A stretch of 56,272 bases of DNA, from contig JAFTNW010000031.1 in assembly GCA_017451695.1 (NCBI GenBank), positions 1 through 56,272 on the forward strand, in the 5' to 3' direction. This stretch comes from Bacteroidaceae bacterium. Lineage in GTDB: Bacteria; Bacteroidota; Bacteroidia; Bacteroidales; Bacteroidaceae. This document shows, in pieces, positions 15,890 to 24,733 of this stretch; position 1 is the first letter of the stretch; each line of letters begins with the position of its first letter. The translations under genes and the position numbers were made by a program. The notes beneath the pieces are model-generated. The model was given only the letters and a program-made list of their open reading frames with translations. It searched no databases and was not told where the DNA came from.

Positions 15890-16806
15890 ACCAAGAGAAA
15901 ACAAGTATATTCCAACGCCCGCTGTGGGTGGTGGTTTTTGCCCTCTCGGCAGCAATAGCATGGGGCTGGGCCTATCCGCTCATAAAACTCGGCTTCGGCG
16001 AATTTGGTATCACACCCGCAATGACAGGCAGCAAGATGCTCTTTGCCGGCATACGCTTTGCAATATCGGGTGCCATCATTCTTGCTGTGGCTGCGGCCAC
16101 CAAGCGTAGTTTTGCAAAGGCAACAAGCGGCTCCTGGTGCTACTTGGTGGCTTATGCACTGCTCAACACCACGTTGCATTATACATTCTTCTATATCGGC
16201 CTGTCATACAGCCAAGGGGCAAGGGCAGCTATATTGAACTCGCTTGGTGTGTTCATGCTTGTGTTGCTCGCCTGTATCTTCTTCAAAAGCGACAAACTTA
16301 CCAATAGCAAGCTGCTTGGTTGCGTTGTGGGCTTTGCAGGTATAATGTCGCTTAACGTGGGCGAGGAGAGCAGTGGCGGATTTACATTCATGGGCGATGG
16401 TATGATAATACTCAATGCTCTCTGTTCTGCCTTTGCGGGGCTCATGACACGTGGCCTTGGAAAGCATGCCGATGTGTTTGTGGCCACCGGTTACAGCCTT
16501 GCGTGCGGTGGTGTGTTGCTCATAATCCCCGGACTGATGATAGGCGGCACATTGCCTGTGATAACCGCGTGGGGTGTTGCTATCCTTGCGTTGCTCATAG
16601 GAATATCCACCCTTGGATTCACTCTTTATAATAAACTTATCAGTTGTAACCCCGTGGGCAAGGTGGCGATATTCAATTCACTGATACCCGTTGTGGGGGC
16701 AATAACATCGTGCCTCTGCCTCTCCGAGCCATTCTATTGGAAATATCTGCTTGCAGCCCTGCTTGCCACTTGTGGAATTTATATTATAAACAGGGGAAAG
16801 AAATAA
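15886..16806 (+). CDS. DMT superfamily (EamA) transporter
   Basis: 306 residues with about ten predicted hydrophobic helices (for example VVFALSAAIAWGWAYPLIKLG, GVAILALLIGISTLGFTLY) and the two-fold EamA repeat. Such proteins are inner-membrane metabolite exporters; the substrate is not predictable. The ATG at 15886 overlaps the previous stop (ATGA), indicating translational coupling with the DUF5715 gene; an upstream in-frame ATG at 15862 is less likely. Confidence 0.8.
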   Translation: MNQEKTSIFQRPLWVVVFALSAAIAWGWAYPLIKLGFGEFGITPAMTGSKMLFAGIRFAISGAIILAVAAATKRSFAKATSGSWCYLVAYALLNTTLHYTFFYIGLSYSQGARAAILNSLGVFMLVLLACIFFKSDKLTNSKLLGCVVGFAGIMSLNVGEESSGGFTFMGDGMIILNALCSAFAGLMTRGLGKHADVFVATGYSLACGGVLLIIPGLMIGGTLPVITAWGVAILALLIGISTLGFTLYNKLISCNPVGKVAIFNSLIPVVGAITSCLCLSEPFYWKYLLAALLATCGIYIINRGKK

Positions 16807-16811
16807 TAAAC

Positions 16812-16835
16812 GGTTTGTAAAATAAATTTACCATT
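16812..16835 (+). repeat. 24-bp dispersed repeat, copy A
   Basis: Starts GGTTTGTAAAATAAATTTAC and continues to 16835; identical over 24 bp to 24710-24733. It contains the dyad GTAAA-ataaa-TTTAC. Both copies lie just after the end of plus-strand genes. Between this copy and the terminator at 16889 a further imperfect hairpin (GCTTGTT/AACAAGC, 16855-16873) is seen. Confidence 0.6.
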
Positions 16836-16888
16836 TTGGATGCCTGCCAATTGTGGCTTGTTTCAGCAACAAGCAGGGTGGGGGAGAA

Positions 16889-16924
16889 CAAATAAATCGC
16901 AGGCATTAGCCTGCGATTTATTTG
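16889..16924. terminator. Bidirectional terminator between DMT transporter and oadA-like gene
   Basis: A 16-bp perfect stem (CAAATAAATCGCAGGC, 16889-16904, and its complement 16909-16924) with a 4-nt ATTA loop. A/T-rich outer arms let it serve both converging genes. Confidence 0.85.
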
Positions 16925-16952
16925 TTTGTAATATGTGTAGTATGTATTGCTT

Positions 16953-18728
16953 TTAAGCGAACAGTTCGTCGCGCTGAATGTATGCGATAATCTCGCCACG
17001 GTTTACGTGGCTGCCTTGTTGTGCGCACACCTCAACCACGCGACCGCCAAGCCCTGTTGCCACGGGCATGAGCTCGCCCCATGGGGTGATGATGGTGCAG
17101 AACATATCGTCGGCGCTGTATTGCTTGCCTATTGCAGGTGGCATGGATTCGCCCTCCACGGCAACCTCCCACATGAGTTGTCCTTTGGCGGGTGCCACAA
17201 TCGGGTCGGCCTTTGCGTGCTTGATGGCCTTTATCTCCTCCACGCTCACACCGCTTTTAGCCATTTCGCTCTCTTTAGCCTTCTCTATGTCGGCAAGGAA
17301 ACGCTCTTTTGCCACTCCGCTCTTGTAGTCGCGGTATTGGCGCTCGTGCATAGCGAATTCCCATAACTCCTCGTCGTCTTGGCCCTTGTCCCAGCCAAGC
17401 TCATCCATCTCCTTGCGATATTTGTCGAGCGCATCGGGGTAGAAGCTCTGCGGGTCAGCAGTGGTGAACTCATAGCCTTTCTCTTTTGCAAGCTCGATAA
17501 TCTCGGGAGCAAGCTCGCCCGGCAGGCGGCCGCTCTTTCCAAGAATCATTCCCCACATGCTATCGTCCATGCGGCTGAAACGGGGCTCATCCTGGGCACG
17601 GCTCAACAGGTTCATCAGTGCAATATTCTTCACATATTGGCTGAATGGGGTAACGAGTGGGGGATAGCCCACGCGCGGCCACACGTATGCAACCTCGTTG
17701 AAGAGCTCCACCATAAGTTCGTCTAGTGTGTATGTGGGCTTGCCTTTGCTCTGCAAAATGCCGTTTATTCCTTTGTGAACGCCTGCAAGGTCGGACATCA
17801 TTGAGCCCATCATACCACCGGGGAGGCCGCTGGTGAGCAATAACGAACTCATCAGTTTGTTATTATTGTCCATGAATACGCCAAGCCACTCGTCGATGAA
17901 CTCCTGTGTGAGGCTGCGTGCTTTCATATATGCGTTCATGTTTATCTCGGGCACATCGAAACCGGCATCTTTGAGCATGGCCTGCACGCTGATGATATCG
18001 GGGTGTACTTTACCCCATGATAGTGGCTCTATGGCGGTGTCGATGATGTCGCAACCGTTCTTGCACACCTCCAAGATTGATGCCATGGAGAGGCCCGGGC
18101 CGCTGTGTCCGTGATACTGAATTATGATTTCGGGGTGTTTCTCCTTAATGCTCTTTACAAGGCGGCCAAGGAAATCGGGGCGGCCTATACCGGCCATGTC
18201 CTTCAAACATATCTCTTGTGCTCCGGCTGCAATGAGCTCGTCGGCCATGTTGCTGTAATACTCTATGGTGTGAACGGGCGAGCTGGTGATGCAGAGCGTT
18301 GCTTGGGGTATCATGCCCGCCTCCAATGCATATTTTATGGATGGTATAATGTTGCGGGTGTCGTTCAAACCACAGAAAATACGTGTTATGTCCACGCCCT
18401 GCGCCTTTTTTACCTTATACATAAGACGGCGCACATCGGCGGGTACAGGGAACATGCGTAGTGCGTTCAGTGCGCGGTCGAGCATGTGTGTCTGTATGCC
18501 GGCTTCGTTAAACGGCTTTGTAAACGTGCGTACCGCCTTGTTGGGGTTCTCGCCCGCCATAAGGTTTACCTGTTCGAATGCGCCTCCGTTAGTCTCAACG
18601 CGTGCAAAGCAGCCCATCTCTATAATTACCGGAGCAATCTTCTCCAATTGATTTGCAAGTGGTTGAAATTTACCCGACGACTGGAACATGTCGCGATAAA
18701 CCAAGCTGAATCTAATCTTCTTTCCCAT
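16953..18728 (-). CDS. Oxaloacetate decarboxylase alpha / pyruvate carboxylase subunit B-like protein
   Basis: 591 residues from ATG 18728. The first 290 residues form the carboxyltransferase TIM barrel of the PYC/OADA/HMG-CoA lyase group: RDMFQSSGKFQ, ETNGGAFEQ, metal-site region YHGHSGPG and CLKDMAGIGRP. A conserved PYC/OADA middle domain follows. The last 75 residues look like a biotinyl/lipoyl-type barrel (GGRVVEVCAQQGSHVNRGEIIAYI), but where A/V-M-K-M should be there is TPWGELM, so no biotinylation lysine is recognisable. The enzyme would then need a separate biotin carrier, as in multi-subunit decarboxylases. It is monocistronic here. An in-frame ATG at 18767 is upstream but the FSLVYRD family start fits 18728. 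Confidence 0.85.
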   Translation of the reverse strand: MGKKIRFSLVYRDMFQSSGKFQPLANQLEKIAPVIIEMGCFARVETNGGAFEQVNLMAGENPNKAVRTFTKPFNEAGIQTHMLDRALNALRMFPVPADVRRLMYKVKKAQGVDITRIFCGLNDTRNIIPSIKYALEAGMIPQATLCITSSPVHTIEYYSNMADELIAAGAQEICLKDMAGIGRPDFLGRLVKSIKEKHPEIIIQYHGHSGPGLSMASILEVCKNGCDIIDTAIEPLSWGKVHPDIISVQAMLKDAGFDVPEINMNAYMKARSLTQEFIDEWLGVFMDNNNKLMSSLLLTSGLPGGMMGSMMSDLAGVHKGINGILQSKGKPTYTLDELMVELFNEVAYVWPRVGYPPLVTPFSQYVKNIALMNLLSRAQDEPRFSRMDDSMWGMILGKSGRLPGELAPEIIELAKEKGYEFTTADPQSFYPDALDKYRKEMDELGWDKGQDDEELWEFAMHERQYRDYKSGVAKERFLADIEKAKESEMAKSGVSVEEIKAIKHAKADPIVAPAKGQLMWEVAVEGESMPPAIGKQYSADDMFCTIITPWGELMPVATGLGGRVVEVCAQQGSHVNRGEIIAYIQRDELFA

Positions 18729-18866
18729 AATCTTTATGTTTTTAGCAGGGTGGAGTACACCTCGCATCTGTTTAAGTTCGTTAATTTTTTTGTTTTAGTC
18801 TTATAAAATATTCGTTGCGGCCTATGTGTGGGGCGGTTTTGTCCTCTGTTTTAACCGGCCTTTTTG

Positions 18867-18874
18867 CAAAGTTA
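18867..18874 (-). promoter_or_regulatory. -7 box of the oadA-like gene
   Basis: Minus strand TAACTTTG, a perfect TAnnTTTG, followed by CAAAAAGG. The start site falls near 18860, giving a leader of about 130 nt before ATG 18728. Confidence 0.6.
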
Positions 18875-19140
18875 ATTGCTTTATTCAAATAACCTAACTA
18901 TTTCCAGATTTTTATTTTTTCTTTCTCTGTTTTTTCTCAATATATCCGATTTCCTGTGCTATTTCTTCCTCTCCCTTAAACACCCCTCTGCCAATGGTGA
19001 AATCGTGCAAATTCCCCAAAAATGCAATCCCCTTGTCTTTATTTTCGCCACAAATTACCGAATTTCACCCCTAAATCCTTGTTTTAACCACTCGCAACCC
19101 CTCTCTGTCGCCAAAATTCTATTTTATAAAAACGATGTGC

Positions 19141-19148
19141 GAACTTTG
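19141..19148 (+). promoter_or_regulatory. Candidate promoter of acyl-CoA synthetase operon
   Basis: GAACTTTGCGCCGAAAA: one mismatch to TAnnTTTG. A closely similar block, GATATTTGCAGCCGAAAA, precedes the third synthetase (22871), which supports a shared promoter type. Confidence 0.45.
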
Positions 19149-19178
19149 CGCCGAAAAGTAATTCAAAATACTATTCAA

Positions 19179-19262
19179 ATGCGTAAAAAAAGGAACGCTT
19201 GTGTATTGATAGGTGCTTGCGACGTTTGGCGGCATCACGTTATGCGAGATTCCCGGTACTAA
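19179..19262 (+). CDS. Short leader ORF (27 codons) before the acyl-CoA synthetases
   Basis: ATG at 19179, 31 nt after the candidate -7 box, to a stop at 19260-19262, ending 21 nt before the first synthetase. The peptide begins MRKKRNACVLIGACDVWRHH and ends MRDSRY. It has a basic start, two Cys and a His/Arg-rich end. It could be a leader peptide whose translation controls the downstream genes, or a chance ORF. I know of no family for it. Confidence 0.35.
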   Translation: MRKKRNACVLIGACDVWRHHVMRDSRY

Positions 19263-19283
19263 CACATTTATTTTTTTTGTTTT

Positions 19284-20963
19284 ATGAAACACTACTTAAC
19301 TTACATTGAGGCGGCTATTAAAAAGCATTGGAGTCGCCCTGCCATTACAAACTATGGTGCAAACAGCTACACCTATGGCGAATTAGCTGCCGGTATAGAG
19401 AAAATTCATATTCTATTCAATAAATATGATATTAAAAAGGGTGACCATGTTGCAATCTGTGCACGCAACTCGGCAGAGTGGTGCATTGCTTTCTATGGAA
19501 TAACAACCTATGGCGCTGTGGCAGTTCCTCTTCTTGCCGATTTCCTTCCCCAGAATATTGCCGACCTTACAAAAATCTCGGGCAGTCGCCTGCTTTTTGT
19601 GGATAAGGCTATCTTGGGAAATCTTACTCGTGACAATGTAATCTCGCAGTTTGCCGATTATGAAGATTTACAGGGTGTCGTAGATATTGTAACTCGCGAT
19701 ACAATAGATACTTGTGGTAATAATATTAAAGTGTCGCATGAAGATATAGATGCAGCCTTTAATGCTCGTTTCCCTCAAGGTTTCACTGCTGCCGATGTTC
19801 ATTACGAGGTGGGCAATCTCGATGATTTGGCTCTTATCAGCTATACATCCGGTACAAGCAGTTCGCCCAAGGGAGTAATGTTGCCTGCAAGGTCGCTTTC
19901 AGGTAACTTGGAGATGGCTCACAAGCTTGTTCCCGTGAACGAAGATGAAGACAATAAAACATTGTCAATCTTGCCATTGGCTCACATTTTTGGCCTTGCA
20001 TTCGATTTCATTTTGATGATATCTTATGGCTGCCACATGCATATATTCACCGAGCGTCCCGTACCCGCAAGACTGTTGAAGGCTCTTTCCGATGTTAAGC
20101 CTTTTATTTTCCTTACCGTGCCTTTGTTGATAGAGAAAATTTTCCGTTCAAAGGTTATCCCCACTCTCAACAAACCCGTAATGCGCTTCCTTACTGCAAT
20201 CCCCGGTGTACGTCAGTTGATATTCAAGAAGATACGCTCCACAATTATAGATGCCTTTGGTGGCAACCTTGGCAGGCGCGGTTTATTCATCGGTGGTGCA
20301 GCCATAAGCCGCGATGTGGACAAGATAATGCAAAAGGTAAAAATCCCTTATGCAGTAGGCTATGGCATGACCGAGTGCGGTCCTCTTATCAGTTACAAGG
20401 GGTATAACCATCCCACATTGTTCAATGATGGCGGAATAACAGCGCCCACGCTTGATTTGCGTATCGATTCCGATGCTCCCGCACGCGTTCCGGGCGAGAT
20501 TCAGGTTAAGGGTGATGTGGTTACTACCGGTTATTACAAAAATGAAGAGGCTACAAAAGCTTCGTTTACATCCGATGGATGGCTTAAAACCGGTGATATG
20601 GGTATTCGCGACCGCTATGGCGTGGTTTATATTAAAGGTCGTTGCAAGAATATGATTCTCACAGGCAGTGGCCAGAATATATATCCCGAAGAGATTGAGG
20701 AGATGATTAACGCAATTCCTTACGTTATGGAGTCGCTGGTGGTTGGTCGCAAACACTCGCTTGTGGCGTTGGTGGTGATGAGCGCCGATGCTGTGAAGGC
20801 AGCCGGTGTTTCGGCCGAGGAAGCGCAGGCTTCTATTGAGCAAGCTGTGCTTGCTCTCAATCAGAAACTTCCTGTTTACAGCCAGATAAGCCGCTGTGAG
20901 ATGCGCCGCGAGCAGTTTGAGAAAACACCTAAGCTCAGTATAAAGAGATTTATGTATAACTAA
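19284..20963 (+). CDS. AMP-forming acyl-CoA synthetase, paralogue 1
   Basis: 559 residues of the ANL (AMP-binding) superfamily, which activates a carboxylic acid with ATP to acyl-AMP and then acyl-CoA. Motifs: P-loop ISYTSGTSSSPKGVML (about 190-205), GYGMTECGPLISY (A5), TGDMG (A7), KGRCKNMILTGSGQNIYPEEIEE (A8 region in two parts) and the C-terminal lysine in TPKLSIKRFMY (A10). The long-chain fatty acyl-CoA ligase subgroup is the best fit; the chain length is unknown. The next paralogue starts 45 nt downstream and should be co-transcribed. Confidence 0.88.
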   Translation: MKHYLTYIEAAIKKHWSRPAITNYGANSYTYGELAAGIEKIHILFNKYDIKKGDHVAICARNSAEWCIAFYGITTYGAVAVPLLADFLPQNIADLTKISGSRLLFVDKAILGNLTRDNVISQFADYEDLQGVVDIVTRDTIDTCGNNIKVSHEDIDAAFNARFPQGFTAADVHYEVGNLDDLALISYTSGTSSSPKGVMLPARSLSGNLEMAHKLVPVNEDEDNKTLSILPLAHIFGLAFDFILMISYGCHMHIFTERPVPARLLKALSDVKPFIFLTVPLLIEKIFRSKVIPTLNKPVMRFLTAIPGVRQLIFKKIRSTIIDAFGGNLGRRGLFIGGAAISRDVDKIMQKVKIPYAVGYGMTECGPLISYKGYNHPTLFNDGGITAPTLDLRIDSDAPARVPGEIQVKGDVVTTGYYKNEEATKASFTSDGWLKTGDMGIRDRYGVVYIKGRCKNMILTGSGQNIYPEEIEEMINAIPYVMESLVVGRKHSLVALVVMSADAVKAAGVSAEEAQASIEQAVLALNQKLPVYSQISRCEMRREQFEKTPKLSIKRFMYN

Positions 20964-21008
20964 TTTGAAAATAATTGATTAACCTGCATTAGTTAAATTA
21001 TTGGTAAA

Positions 21009-22682
21009 ATGAAACACTATTTGTCCTACATTGACGAGGCTATTAAAGCCAATTGGAATCGCCCCGCGTTGACTAATTATGGTGCAAACACAATGACCTA
21101 TGGCGTTGTGGCATCGGAGATTGAAAAAATGCATATACTTTTTGAAAAGTGTGGCATTGAGAAAGGCGAAAAAATTGCTCTGTGTGCTCGCAGCCAGGCA
21201 GAGTGGTGCGTGGCATATCTTGCCGTTGTAACCTACGATGCTGTGGTGGTGCCTTTGTTGCCCGATTTTCTCCCACAGAATGTAGCCGACCTTACCCGCA
21301 TGTCCGACAGCCGTTTGCTCCTTGTGGATAAGGCTGTTCTGGGTGGTCTTACACGCGATAACATCGTTCCGCAATTTGCTGCTATCGAGGGATTTTGCGG
21401 TATCGTGGATATTGTAGGCATGCAGGTTCACGATAACAGTAACGGCAAATTGGATAACATTCAAGAGGAGGTTGAAAAGACATTTGCTGCGCGCTTCCCC
21501 AATGGTGTAACACCCAAGCGTGTGGATTACACCAAGACCAATCTTGATGCCCTTGCAGTTATCAGCTATACATCGGGTACAAGCAGTTCTCCCAAGGGTG
21601 TAATGCTCACATCGCGTTCTCTGTCGGCAAATGTGGAATATGCGCGCGTATATATTCATGCAATGCCCGAGGATTCTATCCTCTCAATCCTGCCTATGGC
21701 ACATATTTTCGGTCAGGTATTCGACTTTTTGTTCCCCTTCTCTTCGGGTAGTCATATAAATATATTTACCGAGAAACCCATTCCTGCACGCTTGCTCAAA
21801 GCTATTGCCGATGTAAAACCCTTTATGTTCCTTACCGTGCCTTTGTTGGTGGAGAAAATTTTCCGCCTGCGAGTGATGCCGCAGTTGAAAAAGCCCATTA
21901 TGCGTGTGCTGTTGGCCATCCCCGGAATCAGTTCGCTCATACTTGGTAAGGTGCGTGCAAAGCTTATAGAGACTTTTGGTAGCAAGATAATCAAAGGTGG
22001 TATCATCATAGGTGGCGCGGCCATAAGCAAGGATGTGGAGCTCCTTATGAAGAAGATGAAGTTTACCTATTGCGTAGGTTATGGCATGACCGAGTGTGGT
22101 CCTCTTATCAGCTATAAGGAGTGGTCTAATTTTGTTCCTCGCTCATGCGGTGCAGTGGCGCATCCCGGTGTGGAGGTTCGCATCGACTCCGAGAATCCCG
22201 GTAAGGTACCCGGCGAAATTCAGGTAAAGGGCGATTCTGTTATGCTTGGCTATTACAAGAACGAAGAGGCTACAAAGGCTACATTTACAGCTGATGGTTG
22301 GTTGAAGACCGGCGACATGGGTACAATGGATAAAGAGGAGAATATATTTATAAAAGGTCGCTGCAAGAATATGATTCTTACAACAAATGGCCAGAATATA
22401 TATCCCGAGGAGATTGAAGAACTTGTAAATCAACTGCCTATGGTAATGGAATCGTTGGTGGTAGGTCGCAATCATGGCCTTGCCGCACTCATAGTTCCAA
22501 ATCCCGATGCAGTTGCCGAGGCCGGCATCTCTCCCGAGGAGCTGCAAAAGACAATGGAGGAGAACCTTTTTGCTCTTAACGATCAGTTGCCTCCTTACAG
22601 CAAACTCACCATTTGCGAACTTATGAAAGAGCCTTTTGAAAAGACTCCCAAGCTCAGTATAAAGAGATTCATGTATAAATAA
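21009..22682 (+). CDS. AMP-forming acyl-CoA synthetase, paralogue 2
   Basis: 557 residues, collinear with the previous gene from MKHYLSYIDEAIK to the terminal TPKLSIKRFMYK and clearly its nearest relative. It has the same motifs: ISYTSGTSSSPKGVML, GYGMTECGPLISY, KTGDMG, QNIYPEEIEE. It lacks two residues overall and differs most in the N-terminal acyl-pocket region (about 140-175). No promoter is seen in the 45-nt gap. A terminator follows at 22709-22745. Confidence 0.88.
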   Translation: MKHYLSYIDEAIKANWNRPALTNYGANTMTYGVVASEIEKMHILFEKCGIEKGEKIALCARSQAEWCVAYLAVVTYDAVVVPLLPDFLPQNVADLTRMSDSRLLLVDKAVLGGLTRDNIVPQFAAIEGFCGIVDIVGMQVHDNSNGKLDNIQEEVEKTFAARFPNGVTPKRVDYTKTNLDALAVISYTSGTSSSPKGVMLTSRSLSANVEYARVYIHAMPEDSILSILPMAHIFGQVFDFLFPFSSGSHINIFTEKPIPARLLKAIADVKPFMFLTVPLLVEKIFRLRVMPQLKKPIMRVLLAIPGISSLILGKVRAKLIETFGSKIIKGGIIIGGAAISKDVELLMKKMKFTYCVGYGMTECGPLISYKEWSNFVPRSCGAVAHPGVEVRIDSENPGKVPGEIQVKGDSVMLGYYKNEEATKATFTADGWLKTGDMGTMDKEENIFIKGRCKNMILTTNGQNIYPEEIEELVNQLPMVMESLVVGRNHGLAALIVPNPDAVAEAGISPEELQKTMEENLFALNDQLPPYSKLTICELMKEPFEKTPKLSIKRFMYK

Positions 22683-22708
22683 AAGAGATTGTAGATTATT
22701 TTAATTGG

Positions 22709-22745
22709 AAGGCGTGCAGGCAATATGGCTTGCGCGCCTTTTTTT
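22709..22745 (+). terminator. Rho-independent terminator after synthetase 2
   Basis: Stem AAGGCGTGCAGGC (22709-22721) pairs with GCTTGCGCGCCTT (22728-22740) with two G-T wobbles, loop AATATG, followed by a T run to 22745. Confidence 0.85.
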
Positions 22746-22870
22746 CAAACTTGCCCTTTTTATTGTTAATAGACGTTAAATTTACAGGTCGTAATCACTC
22801 TATTTATTAGAAAAATTGCACAAAGCGAGTTAATTTGTGCAGTTTTCTTTTGTATTTCTAAAAAAATGCG

Positions 22871-22878
22871 GATATTTG
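22871..22878 (+). promoter_or_regulatory. Candidate promoter of synthetase 3
   Basis: GATATTTG followed by CAGCCGAAAA; one mismatch to TAnnTTTG and the same flanking block as at 19141. A second weaker candidate is TATATTCG at 22903-22910, nearer the ATG at 22950. Confidence 0.4.
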
Positions 22879-22949
22879 CAGCCGAAAAAATAAAAAGATA
22901 CCTATATTCGCAAAATAATTAAAATAATCTCATACAATCTTTATATAAC

Positions 22950-24629
22950 ATGAAACACTTTTTATATCACATCAATGATTCTATAAAGAAACATTGGGAC
23001 ATGCCTGCCTTGACCAATTTCGGTGCAGAGACATACTCCTATGGTCAGTTGGCAGAGGGAATAGAGAAGTATCATATATTCTTTGAAGAGGCCGGTGTGA
23101 AGAAGGGGGACAAGATAGCTCTTTATGCACGCAATTCGGCCGAATGGGCTATTGCATATTTTGCCACACTTGCTTACGATGCAGTAACGGTTCCCTTCCT
23201 TCCCGACTTTCTTCCAAGCGCAGTTGTAGAGCTTTCTTGCTTTTCCGAGTGCAAATTGTTGATAGCCGATGATGTTGCAATCAACGGACTGAAAGCCGAT
23301 GAGAAACTTATCCCCCAATTGGAGACAATAAAAGGTTTTGCAGGAATACTTAATGTGAAGAATATCAGTGTGGTACATGCTTCTGTTGAATCTTTTGCGA
23401 ATGCGGGTAAAAATATTCAGTCGCGCTACTCTTCGCGCTATCCCGATGGCCTTACTCCCGCCCTTATAAACTACTATAAAGAGGAAAAGGATATGGAGGC
23501 TGTTGTGGAAATCAGTTTCACATCGGGAACAACAAGTGCCACATCAAAAGGTGTTGTTCTTCCTGCCCGTTCACTCTCTGTGAACCTTGATTTTGGTTTG
23601 CGCGTACTGCCTGCTTGTGAGGGTGGCAACATCTTTGCAATCCTCCCCATGGCTCATATGTTTGGTCAGGCATTTGATGTGCTTTTTACCATAGCAAGCG
23701 GTTGCCACGTGCATGTGATGCCGGGCAAGCCCACCCCTGTTCGTCTGTTGGCCGGCCTTGCTGCGGTGAAACCCATCATGTTCCTCACCGTACCTTTGGT
23801 TATTGAAAAGATATTCAAATCAAAAGTGTTCCCCCAAATACGCAAGTTCCCTGCAAAATATCTGCTTAAAGTGCCCGGCCTCGATCGCTTGGTGCTTAAC
23901 AAACTTCGTAAAGCCTTGCTCAACGCGTTCGGTAACAATTTCACGCTTGGCCTTATCATTGGTGGCGCGGCCCTCAATCGCGAGGTGGAGGATCTTCTTA
24001 AACGCATGAAATTCCCCTATTGCGTAGGCTACGGAATGACCGAATGTGGCCCTCTTATCTCATATCGCGACAGAAAAGAGTTCGTCAAATACTCGTGCGG
24101 AACATTGGCTCAACCCATTGAATTGCGCATAGATTCTGCCAACCCTCGTCGCGTACTTGGTGAGATTCAGGTAAAAGGCGATGCGGTGATGCTTGGTTAT
24201 TACAATAACGAAGAGGCTACCAAGGCTGCATTTACATCCGACGGTTGGTTGCGTACCGGTGATATGGGTATTCTTGATGCACGCAAGAACCTCTTTATAA
24301 AGGGCCGTTGCAAGAATATGATTCTCACCGCCAGCGGTCAGAACATCTACCCCGAGGAGATAGAGGATAAGATAAACAATCTTCCCTATGTTGTGGAGTC
24401 TCTTGTTGTAGGCCGTAAAAACGCTATTGTGGCACTTGTTGTGCCCGATTACGATGCAGGAAAACGTGATGGCTACAGCGAAGAGGAACTCAATAAACTG
24501 ATCGATGCAAACGTGCTTGCTCTCAATGGTGAACTTGCTGCGTACAGCAAGATCGGTTATACCGAAATGCGTCGCAAGCCGTTTGAGAAAACTCCCAAAC
24601 AGAGTATCCGTCGTTTCATGTATAGCTAA
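22950..24629 (+). CDS. AMP-forming acyl-CoA synthetase, paralogue 3
   Basis: 559 residues, collinear with the two upstream synthetases but more diverged. The P-loop reads ISFTSGTTSATSKGVVL, where the usual PKG is SKG and the loop is lengthened; the catalytic KG is kept. GYGMTECGPLISY, RTGDMG, QNIYPEEIED and the terminal TPKQSIRRFMY follow. In the last motif the position aligned with Lys in SIKRF of copies 1 and 2 is Arg (SIRRF); whether the neighbouring TPK lysine serves as A10 lysine cannot be told here. It has its own promoter region and terminator. Confidence 0.86.
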   Translation: MKHFLYHINDSIKKHWDMPALTNFGAETYSYGQLAEGIEKYHIFFEEAGVKKGDKIALYARNSAEWAIAYFATLAYDAVTVPFLPDFLPSAVVELSCFSECKLLIADDVAINGLKADEKLIPQLETIKGFAGILNVKNISVVHASVESFANAGKNIQSRYSSRYPDGLTPALINYYKEEKDMEAVVEISFTSGTTSATSKGVVLPARSLSVNLDFGLRVLPACEGGNIFAILPMAHMFGQAFDVLFTIASGCHVHVMPGKPTPVRLLAGLAAVKPIMFLTVPLVIEKIFKSKVFPQIRKFPAKYLLKVPGLDRLVLNKLRKALLNAFGNNFTLGLIIGGAALNREVEDLLKRMKFPYCVGYGMTECGPLISYRDRKEFVKYSCGTLAQPIELRIDSANPRRVLGEIQVKGDAVMLGYYNNEEATKAAFTSDGWLRTGDMGILDARKNLFIKGRCKNMILTASGQNIYPEEIEDKINNLPYVVESLVVGRKNAIVALVVPDYDAGKRDGYSEEELNKLIDANVLALNGELAAYSKIGYTEMRRKPFEKTPKQSIRRFMYS

Positions 24630-24649
24630 TAGGATACTCGAAAAATCAT

Positions 24650-24691
24650 AAAACAGGCCGAGACAAAGGTAATTTTGTCTCGGCCTGTTTT
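24650..24691. terminator. Bidirectional terminator after synthetase 3
   Basis: An 18-bp perfect stem (AAAACAGGCCGAGACAAA, 24650-24667, with its complement at 24674-24691), loop GGTAAT, with A and T runs on either side. It serves the synthetase and the converging FtsZ-like locus. Confidence 0.9.
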
Positions 24692-24709
24692 GCATTGTAT
24701 ATGATTGTT

Positions 24710-24733
24710 GGTTTGTAAAATAAATTTACCATT
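24710..24733 (+). repeat. 24-bp dispersed repeat, copy B
   Basis: Identical over 24 bp to 16812-16835. Here it overlaps the last codons of the shifted ORF downstream of the FtsZ-like gene (its stop is at 24726-24728). Confidence 0.6.

Larger units (their letters stand above)
18729..19283. other. Divergent intergenic region between oadA-like gene and acyl-CoA synthetases
   Basis: 555 bp. It holds the minus-strand promoter of the oadA-like gene (18867-18874), a candidate plus-strand promoter (19141-19148) and a 27-codon leader ORF (19179-19262). The central T/C-rich stretch 18890-19130 shows nothing I can name. Confidence 0.7.

Noticed and set aside
18876..19262. A 128-codon plus-strand frame upstream of the acyl-CoA synthetases
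   Set aside because: The translation is low-complexity Phe/Leu/Ser-rich and crosses the minus-strand promoter region of the oadA-like gene; only the last 27 codons, after the candidate start site, are kept as a possible leader ORF.
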